From positions 7,598,501-7,662,500 of the forward strand of contig CP126192.1 in the NCBI GenBank assembly GCA_030272155.1: a stretch of 64,000 nt of DNA. The letters are read 5' to 3'. A program made the translations under genes and the position numbers. This DNA is from Tetradesmus obliquus. Lineage: Eukaryota; Chlorophyta; Chlorophyceae; Sphaeropleales; Scenedesmaceae. Of the stretch, positions 56,744-64,000 are shown one piece after another (position 1 is the first letter of the stretch; the number at the start of each line of letters is the position of its first letter). The notes below the pieces were generated by a model. The model ran no database searches. It had not been told where the DNA came from and worked only from the letters and a program-made list of their open reading frames with translations.

Positions 56744-57717
56744 GAGAGACCTGTTGCTTTGACTTGTGGCGGGGTCCGTGGCGCTTTTTGTTGTGCTTTG
56801 AGCAAGGCATTGTGTGCGCTATTGCCTGGTGACTTGATGTCAGAGATAGGTGAAGCTGGTCACTTGTAAGGCAGCACAGCTGCCTGCTCTCTTCAAGTTC
56901 TCAGCCCACTTTTTGTACCCCGCAGTGGCAGCTTGGCAAGCTACAGCACTTTGGCGTAGTATGGTATGAAAAGGGTGAGGTTCAGTGGGGCTGGCACCGC
57001 ACGCATGCAAGAAAGTGTCTGTAGCTGTGGTCACTTGTTCCGTCTGTTTCTACAAAGCATCAGCACAGTGGTTTGATGAGCCCTTGCATGCCGGGCATGT
57101 TATATGTAGCTGCTTTACCATCACTATCTGGCAGCACTGGTGGTGGTTGGCGACGGCTGTGTCACTTTCCAGTTGTTAGTGACAAGCTGATGAGTGACAG
57201 CAACAGTCACTGGTGCAGCGCTGCACAGGTGCAACATGTACCCACGTATTTGAATAATCTTGAAAGTTTTGTATGAGGAGTTCTGCGTTTGGTTAGCCAC
57301 CGCAGTAAGCAGGTTCAGGGTACTTACTTGCCAGCTGTGTTGAGTGGCACATAGACAGCAGTAGCAGCAGCAAAATGTGATGTCGGTTGGCGCCAGCAGA
57401 CGTGTGACACAAATTATAAGACAGTTATCAGTCACACCAATACGAACGGTAGCTGGGTCACCGCTAGTGAGAGACTCAGCAGCACCTGTGAGGAGCCTTT
57501 TGACAGCACTGGCATCACGTGGCAGAGAGAACGGCACAGTCACAATGCGAGGCAACGCACTGTTCCGTTATTAAGACTACAAACGACACAACAAATAGAA
57601 CTGTATTAAACAGGTTTATCAGCGGTCACGCATCGCTCGATAAAGAACTTTCATCACTTGCTTCAATGCCCTGCACTTGCTAGCTCAAGACAGCTGTTGA
57701 GCACACTGCATTGAGAC
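55912..57717. other. spacer between SMAP1 and coiled-coil gene
   Basis: No recognised + gene. A CAG tract of about sixteen units lies at 56697-56744. On -, a 143-codon open stretch (57555-57124) is listed separately. The 3' UTR of SMAP1 and the promoter of the gene at 57718 must be here. Confidence 0.45.
57124..57555 (-). CDS. possible small protein or exon, unrecognised
   Basis: Open for 143 codons on - but with no ATG at its start, so it would need an upstream exon joined at the AACAG acceptor near 57565. The first part, LPRIVTVPFSLPRDASAVKR through VRIGVTDNCLIICVTRLL, has balanced composition and ends at a good donor (CAA then GTAAGT). It faintly recalls Pcc1/LAGE3-type small subunits (strand-helix-strand with a VPF start), but the diagnostic C-terminal helix is missing, so no assignment is made. 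Confidence 0.22.
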   Translation of the reverse strand: MPRIVTVPFSLPRDASAVKRLLTGAAESLTSGDPATVRIGVTDNCLIICVTRLLAPTDITFCCCYCCLCATQHSWQVSTLNLLTAVANQTQNSSYKTFKIIQIRGYMLHLCSAAPVTVAVTHQLVTNNWKVTQPSPTTTSAAR

Positions 57718-59407
57718 ATGGGCTGTGATGATGACACTCGCATAGCCGAACTACGTTCCGACATCATACCGCGAAAGGACGCAGCAGTGCAGCAGATACT
57801 GTCACAATGGCAGCAGCAAGAGCAGCAGCAGCAGCAGGACACTAGCCAAAACTTGCTGGAGCTCTTGACGTACATGCAGCAGGAGCTGGCAGCACTCCAA
57901 CAGGAGCTCTGCAGTTTAGAAGCACGCAAGCTACAGGAGCAGCAGCAGGATGAGGCAGGTCAGTTCTGTGAAGTTTGCATGTGTCAACAAGCATGCGCAT
58001 CTGCACCAAGAACATGCAGTATCCTTGCAGCACAGTTTGCTGTGTTGAACAACGTAGCGATTGTAAACGTCAGCTTTGGTAGCTGCAGTGCTGCTGAATC
58101 TCCGCTTTCAGCTGTCCAGCATGGGCCTGCATGACTCAGCAGCAGCGAACCTACACTAGGTACCTGATTCTGACATGCCCTGCTTGTGTGTTCCTGCCCC
58201 CCTCACTTTGGACCACAGCAGATGCTGTCACTGCACAGGGTGAGAAGCTGGCTCCAGCAGTGCTGCCATCATTAACCCTGCATGCCTGTGGCAGCACTGA
58301 CGAAGCACGCAGCACACTTGCATGGTGTAGCTGCATGTACAATTGCAAGCAGCAGCTGAGCAGCAAGGCCACCGCCATGCTGCTCCTGCAAGTGTGCAGG
58401 GTGACTGAATACCTTACAGCCCGCTGCTGCCGTTGTGCAGGCAGTTCACGCTTCATCAGGTGTTCTAGAATGTGTTCACATTGCATTGTGTCTTCCAGCT
58501 CACTGATGCACTAGAAGATGGCCGTGTGATGCAACTTACCCGCCAAGCCCTGCCACATCGTCACTGACTGTGCTTCCTGCCGCAGGCCAGCCAAAAGGCG
58601 AGCAGCAGCCAGCAGTAATACACCTGCAAATCCTGCACCGGCGTCATCGCATTCGCCACAGCAAGCCTATCAGCAGCCCCGACGGCAGCAGCAGCAGCAG
58701 CAGCAGTATTAAGACCATTGAGACTAGCAGCAGCCAGCTAGATCTGGCACGGCTCGAGGAGCAGCATGCAGTAAAGATTCTGAAGCTGCTGACAACGCAC
58801 GACTGTGAAGTTCCTGGCGAAGATCAGTATGAAGAGGCGGTGATGCAGCTGCTGACGCTGGAGCCTGGAGGCCATGTGTGGCTCATAGCGCAGAGCACAG
58901 GTGCGGGGCTCGGCATGAGGACTGAATGCTGTTGCAGCACGCGTCGCGTGCGTGTGTGGGTTAGGGCAATGGGGACCATGGAAGCTGTGTGCTGGCACAT
59001 GTGTGGCTCGAGGCACAAAGCACAGATGCGGCAACAGCAGCCCATGTCACGAGCAAGCCAGGAGCTGCTCATTATTTACTGCAAGCACCACCCATGCCCT
59101 TCTGCTGCTGCTCCCGCTGCTGCTGCTGCTGCTGCCGTGCCTGCCCGCAGCCGCCAGCGCAATCAAGGCAGCCGCAGTCAGCTCCGCGTGCTTCCTGTTA
59201 CAAGTCGAGGCAGCCCTCATTGCCTTAGCAGTAATCAAGCAGCAGCTGCGCAACGTGGCCCTCACAAGGGGCCTGCGGCTGGTGGCTAACAATTGGGCGA
59301 GGCTTGGCGGCTGGGGTGTGCGGCTGCTGTGGGGGCAGAAGCCGCCGCCGCTGATGCAGCCGCTGCTGGAGCTGGGGTCCATGGCTCAGCGAGAGATGGA
59401 GCAGTAG
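57718..59407 (+). CDS. unrecognised coiled-coil protein (about 276 aa)
   Basis: Exons 57718-57958, 58222-58239 (micro-exon, may be skipped), 58586-58900 and 59151-59407. All junctions are phase 1 and the frame closes at TAG 59405. It starts MGCDDDTRIAELRSDIIPRK; residues about 5-80 are Gln/Leu/Glu-rich heptads (LLELLTYMQQELAALQQEL), a likely coiled coil. The middle has a Ser run then LARLEEQHAVKILKLLTTHD and YEEAVMQLLTLEPGGHVWL. The last exon reads VIKQQLRNVALTRGLRLVAN, then a Trp/Gly/Pro-rich stretch, and ends LELGSMAQREMEQ. I do not recognise the family. Because the micro-exon and its flanks preserve phase, transcripts with and without it would both be in frame. The 3' flank holds a long array of last-exon copies. 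Confidence 0.6.
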
Positions 59408-59879
59408 TTGTGAAACACAGTGGAGCAGTGAACCCATGCCACCTCCCAGCAGCCAGGGCATGTTGCTTGCAGCCAATCTCCAAGAACCATGTGGTGTAGG
59501 TTCAGACTTTTTGTATTCTGGCCCTCACTTGGGGCCTCAGGCTGGTAGCTAACAACTGGGCGAGGCTTGGCGGCTGGGGTGTGCGGCTGCTGTGGGGGCA
59601 GAAGCTGCCACCGCTGATGCAGCCGCTGCTGGAGCTGGGGTCCATGGCGCAGCGGGAGATGGAGCAGTAGTTCTGGAACGCAGTGAATCAGTGATCCCAT
59701 GCCACCTCCGAGCAGCGAGGGCATGTTGCTTGCAGCCAATCTCCAAGAACCATGTGGTGTAGGTTCAGACTTTTTTGTATTCTGGCCCTCACTTGGGGCC
59801 TCAGGCTGGTAGCTAGCAATTGGGCGAGGCTTGGCGGCTGGGGTGTGCGGCTGCTGTGGGGGCAGAAGCCGCCACCGCT

Positions 59880-60982
59880 GATGCAGCCGCTGCTGGAACT
59901 GGGGTCGATGGCGCAGCGAGAGATGGAGCAGTAGATGTGGACACCCTTGTTCATGCCACCATACGCACAGAGCGTAATGGCTTGAGGCTCTTGTGCAGCA
60001 GCTGCTGGAGCTGCGGTTGCTCCCGCAGAACGGGATGCAGCAGCAATGCTGTGAATGTGGCCTCAGGCTGTTAGCCAACAACTGGGCGAAGCTGGGTGGC
60101 TGCTGTGGGGGCAGAAGCCGCCACCGCTGATGCAGCCGCTGCTGGAGCTGGGGTCGATGGCTCAGCGAGAGATGGAGCAATAGTAGGGGGGGGGGGGGAT
60201 GCAGCCAACCAGTGGCAGCGGTGATGACAACCAGTGGCAGCGGCGGCCGCCCGCCTTGTTGCTGATGCAGCCGGTGCTGGAGCTGGGGTCCATGGCGCAG
60301 CGAGAGATGCAGCAGCAGTAATGTGGACGGATTCCTGCAAAGACAATACGGACAGAAGAGCACAGGCTCGAGCTTCCTGTGCATGCGCAGCTGCGCAGCA
60401 GCACGCTGGGGTGTGCGGCTGATGTGCGGGCAGAAGCCGCCACCGCTGATGCAGCCGCTGCTGGAGCTGGGGTCGATGGCGCAGCGAGAGATGGAGCAAT
60501 AACTGTATAACGCAGTGAAAACAGTGGGCCCATGCCCATTTTCATGTTCAGATCAGCGAGAGAGGCCATGTTGCTTGCAGGCGAACTCAAAGCACCAGTG
60601 TTGTGTGGGTCCAGGCTTCTGTGTCTTGGCGGTAGTTCAGCAAGGATCAGCAGCTGCTGTGGCAGCAGAAGCCGCCACCGCTGATGCAGCCGCTGCTGGA
60701 ACTGGGGTCGATGGCGCAGCGAGAGATGGAGCAGTAGATGTGGACACCCTTGTTCATGCCACCATACGCACAGAGCGTAATGGCTTGAGGCTCTTGTGCA
60801 GCAGCTGCTGGAGCTGCGGTTGCTCCCGCAGAACGGGATGCAGCAGCAATGCTGTGAATGTGGCCTCAGGCTGTTAGCCAACAACTGGGCGAAGCTGGGT
60901 GGCTGCTGTGGGGGCAGAAGCCGCCACCGCTGATGCAGCCGCTGCTGGAGCTGGGGTCGATGGCTCAGCGAGAGATGGAGCG
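59880..60982 (+). repeat. segmental duplication, offset about 801 bp
   Basis: 59880-60175 recurs at 60681-60976 with almost no differences, including the GTGGACACCCTTGTTCATGC block and the GAACGGGATGCAGCAGCAATG block. The copies diverge right after the GAGATGGAGC end. Confidence 0.9.
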
Positions 60983-61800
60983 GAACGCAGTGGATCAGTG
61001 AACCCATGTCACCTCCCAGCAGCGAAGGCATGTTGCTTGCAGCCAATCTCCAAGAACCATGTGGTGTAATATCATACTTTTGCAACGTGGCCCTCACAAG
61101 GGGCCTGCGGCTGGTGGCTAACAATTGGGCGAGGCTAGGTGGCCGGGGTGTGCGGCTGCTGTGGGGCCAGAAGCCGCCACCGCTGATGCAGCCGCTGCTG
61201 GAGCTGGGGTCGATGGCTCAGCGAGAGATGGAGCAATAGTAGGGGGGGGGGGGGGGGGGATGCAGCCAACCAGTGGCAGCGGTGATGACAACCAGTGGCA
61301 GCGGCGGCCGCCCGCCTTGTTGCTGATGCAGCCGGTGCTGGAGCTGGGGTCCATGGCGCAGCGAGAGATGCAGCAGCAGTAATGTGGACGGATTCCTGCA
61401 AAGACAATACGGACAGAAGAGCACAGGCTCGAGCTTCCTGTGCATGCGCAGCTGCGCAGCAGCACGCTGGGGTGTGCGGCTGATGTGCGGGCAGAAGCCG
61501 CCACCGCTGATGCAGCCGCTGCTGGAGCTGGGGTCGATGGCGCAGCGAGAGATGGAGCAATAACTGTATAACGCAGTGAAAACAGTGGGCCCATGCCCAT
61601 TTTCATGTTCAGATCAGCGAGAGAGGCCATGTTGCTTGCAGGCGAACTCAAAGCACCAGTGTTGTGTGGGTCCAGGCTTCTGTGTCTTGGCGGTAGTTCA
61701 GCAAGGATCAGCAGCTGCTGTGGCAGCAGAAGCCGCCACCGCTGATGCAGCCGCTGCTGGAGCTGGGGTCAATGGCTCAACGAGAGATGGAGCAATAACT
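60184..61800 (+). repeat. segmental duplication, offset about 1061 bp, with poly-G
   Basis: 60199-60745 recurs at about 61260-61790 almost without change (GATGCAGCCAACCAGTGGCAG, GAAAACAGTGGGCCCATGCC and others). Each copy is preceded by TAGTA and a G run, of 13 in the first (60186-60198) and 18 in the second (61242-61259). The very low divergence of hundreds of bases contrasts with the unequal G runs. Confidence 0.9.
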
Positions 61801-61960
61801 TATTGAAGGGGTAAGTACAGCCGACCAGTAGCAGCGGCGACGGCCGTTGTTGCTTGCAAGTCAGTTGCGCCGCCTACGCTGGTGCAGCCACTGCGCAGCT
61901 GCTGATGCAGCCGCTGCTGGAGCTGGGGTTGATGGCGCAGTGAGAGATGAAGCAGCAGCA

Positions 61961-62937
61961 GTGATGTGATGGCATGCATTCAGTTATGCAGGGGAGAGCA
62001 TAAGCTTGAGCAGGCTTGTGAGGCTTAGGGCTTATAAGTAGCGAGCGTAGATCTACGCTCTCTAGACTACGCGTGGCGGCGGCCAGTCCAAGATTGCAAT
62101 CCAACCAGACGGCTGAAATTGTGTGGCAGCGCGGTCACTACTTTTGGTAATCTTGATTGATAAGAGAGCTCCTCGTCTGATAGCCATTGACATCATGCTG
62201 CAAGTTTTATCGTGAAACGGCAAGTATTAGATGATCGCTATCTGGCAGCTACAGACGACATAAACCGAGATTGAGCCTACAAAGGTGGGTTTGAGGGGCC
62301 ACACGTCAACATCATCACCATGTTTCAGAGCCATCCGTAGCATTGACACAAGAACATGAAATGCTGCCGTCGTGCTGCTGCCCTTATTCTAAATGGCTGC
62401 CGGCTGCAGCCGCTGCACCGTGCTACACCAGGAAGGCCACAACTGCTGGCCACAACTCAGCCAGCTGAAAATCACCACGTGTGTATGGTACGCTGCGCCA
62501 CAACAGCAAGGCTCTGGGCACGTACATGCTGGTGAGCCGTATGGCTCATGCATGATTATAATACACATCTGGTGTTACCTGTGCTGCAGGACGCCTAAGG
62601 CCAAAACACACAAGCCGACTTGGAGTTCTGCCCAGTGCATGCATCGATGCATGTGCAACGTTTTGACATGCAAGAATATCGGCACAACCCAGTTTGGCCG
62701 GCAGTAAGTGCCACAGCTGCTGCAGATCACATACTATGCAGAACAGTATGTCATCAGTCATGCATCGGGTGCCATGCGGCGATGACATGCGTGCAGGCAG
62801 CAGTTCTGGCATTGCAGCCCTGTACCACAGTGCAATGTGCTAACCCCGTTGCGCGCTGCTGCTGACGCAGGCAATCACATGCAACCCTTATGCTGTCGAA
62901 TCACAAGCCGCACAGGCTGTGAACAGCAGCCCAGCTC
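61961..62937. other. convergent spacer, no recognised gene
   Basis: Between the last-exon array (+) and the stop of the SWEET gene (-). Frames are short, and no family or repeat was recognised. It should contain the 3' UTR of the SWEET gene. Confidence 0.45.
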
Positions 62938-64000
62938 TCAACTGCCCTCCTGATCACGACCCAGCTTCGCCATTTCCGATCCCGGCGCACCAGCAGCTGC
63001 TGCTCCCGCTGCGGCTTCCACATCTGCTGCTGCTGCCTTGCCGCCTTCAACACCCTTCTCCTGCTGCCCCACCACCACCAGATCAATGCCCTGCACCTTG
63101 CAATCCGGGGTTCCACTATCCGCCGGACTGTCCATGCTGCCTCCTATCCGCGCTGCTGCAACCGGCAGCACATCATCATCAGGCCCTGCAGCAGCACCTA
63201 GCTCTGCTGCGCTGCTGCGCCGCATACTGCCGAGCCTGCCGCCGCTAGCTATCCTGAGGAAGCTCCCCACAACGCCGCTGCGCCAGCGCATCTGCGAGAC
63301 GTCAAAGAAGCCTCCAGCTGTCGCCGGCGATTCAAATCCGCGCGCGCCGGTCTCCGGGTGCCGCACGGACTGCAGGCGCAGCACGCCCCAGTTTGCTGCG
63401 GGGTTGACCTGTCCTGCAAGCCTGCTGCGGCCCTTTGCAGGAAAGGCGAAGCAGAAGACTACGCATATCACGTTGAAGGCTGCTCCCACGCCGTTTGGCA
63501 CGCCAACAAACCAGTCCTTCAAGGCCTGAAAGTAACAGCAGCAGCGCGCATAGACAGGAGACAGCGGCAGTGGTGAGGGTGAGGCGCCAGAGCAGATAAG
63601 GGGCCGGCAGCCTACTGCTATGATGGCATGATGCTGGACAGCCGTGCCTGCGTGTACAGCCCACTTGGAGCGCCAGGAGCCTTCGGGCAGGGGGGGGGGG
63701 GGGGGGGGGCTTCTGGACCAGCATTGCTTGCAGGTGAACGGTTGCATTTACCATGTCTAAACCTGTCATATTACTACATACTACGCACACAGCAATCAGG
63801 GCCGACTGGCTTGCTGTAGTGTACGAAATTTAGAAACGAGTCCTGCAAGCCATTGATACGGAACTGTTACCACCAGAAGCAGAATGTAACTGCATATAGA
63901 AGGACAGAGCTGCATGCTAGAGTAGTAGGGGCAGCAGCAGCAACCTTCGCACCATGCCGTATGCGAACCAGAGGGTGCCGTTGATGACGTTCATGCAGCA
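62938..64000 (-). CDS. SWEET: SWEET/MtN3 sugar transporter, C-terminal part (5' end beyond window)
   Basis: Two exons are seen: 64000-63953 (incomplete at the window edge, donor GTGCGA) and 63525-62938. The first encodes MNVINGTLWFAYGM and the second begins ALKDWFVGVPNGVGAAFNV, then a hydrophobic helix ending in FCFAFP. This pair is the typical end of the second MtN3/saliva triple-helix bundle of SWEET uniporters (WxxYG..., then a PNG(V/I)G motif before the last helix). The tail after the last helix is long, about 165 residues, rich in Ala, Gly, Ser and Val, and ends AKLGRDQEGS; many SWEETs have shorter tails. Frames agree across the intron, which holds a run of 20 G on + (63690-63709). Confidence 0.85.
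63690..63709 (+). repeat. poly-G run (20 nt) in SWEET intron
   Basis: Uninterrupted run of 20 G on + (C on the transcribed sense). This is the longest homopolymer in the window; two others (13 and 18 G) lie in the coiled-coil gene's 3' array. Confidence 0.9.

Larger units (their letters stand above)
59515..61960 (+). repeat. array of about ten last-exon copies of the coiled-coil gene
   Basis: Blocks ending in MQPLLELGSMAQREMEQ plus TAG/TAA recur with ends near 59670, 59934, 60183, 60502, 60737, 60982, 61238, 61563, 61797 and 61955. The first two also carry the LRLVA(N/S)NWARLGGWGV part and CTTCTTTTGCAACG-like or GGCCCTCACTTGGGGCC flanks. Two longer duplications are superimposed (listed separately). 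Confidence 0.92.

Noticed and set aside
59386..61651. long His/Pro-rich frames on - (332, 320 and 177 codons)
   Set aside because: They are antisense to the last-exon copies of the coiled-coil gene and repeat because the array repeats.

Overview
The window is nuclear DNA from a green alga, most likely Chlorophyceae (Scenedesmaceae/Sphaeropleales-like; inference). The genes are split by many short GT-AG introns with GTGAG donors and CAG acceptors. CAG/CTG triplet tracts are very frequent. Products include plant-type proteins: a chloroplast-type peptide deformylase, a small acidic protein (SMAP1) homologue, a homologue of Arabidopsis At5g58100, a SWEET transporter and plastid-targeted membrane proteins. 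No operons, rRNA, CRISPR array or complete transposon were seen.

Layout: 1-2368 has no recognised gene. Two paralogous eight-helix membrane proteins with transit-like N-termini lie in tandem on + (2482-6843 and 8631-14994). A 21-exon At5g58100-family gene runs on - (28333-15909). VPS60/CHMP5 of ESCRT-III follows on + (29528-34249), then a 1297-residue low-complexity protein on - (41063-36978). A tandem array of seven ~190-bp units (about 42530-43830) separates this from peptide deformylase on + (about 44184-46671). A TPR plus SGNH-hydrolase fusion lies on - (55074-48784), SMAP1 on + (55711-55911), an unrecognised coiled-coil protein on + (57718-59407), and the 3' end of a SWEET transporter on - (64000-62938), cut by the window edge. 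Most neighbours alternate as convergent or divergent pairs, so several spacers are probably shared promoters.

The striking feature is that almost every multi-exon gene carries arrays of truncated copies of its own exons. Copies of an exon's 5' edge, with acceptor, lie upstream of the intact exon. Copies of its 3' edge, with donor, lie downstream. Copies of last exons, stop codon included, lie beyond the true stop. Many repeat units contain a CTG tract, and in several arrays divergence rises with distance from the intact exon. This looks like continuing tandem duplication of exon-intron junctions, filtered by the need to keep one intact exon. The gene models below were built by joining exons whose splice phases agree; every complete model given here closes in frame.
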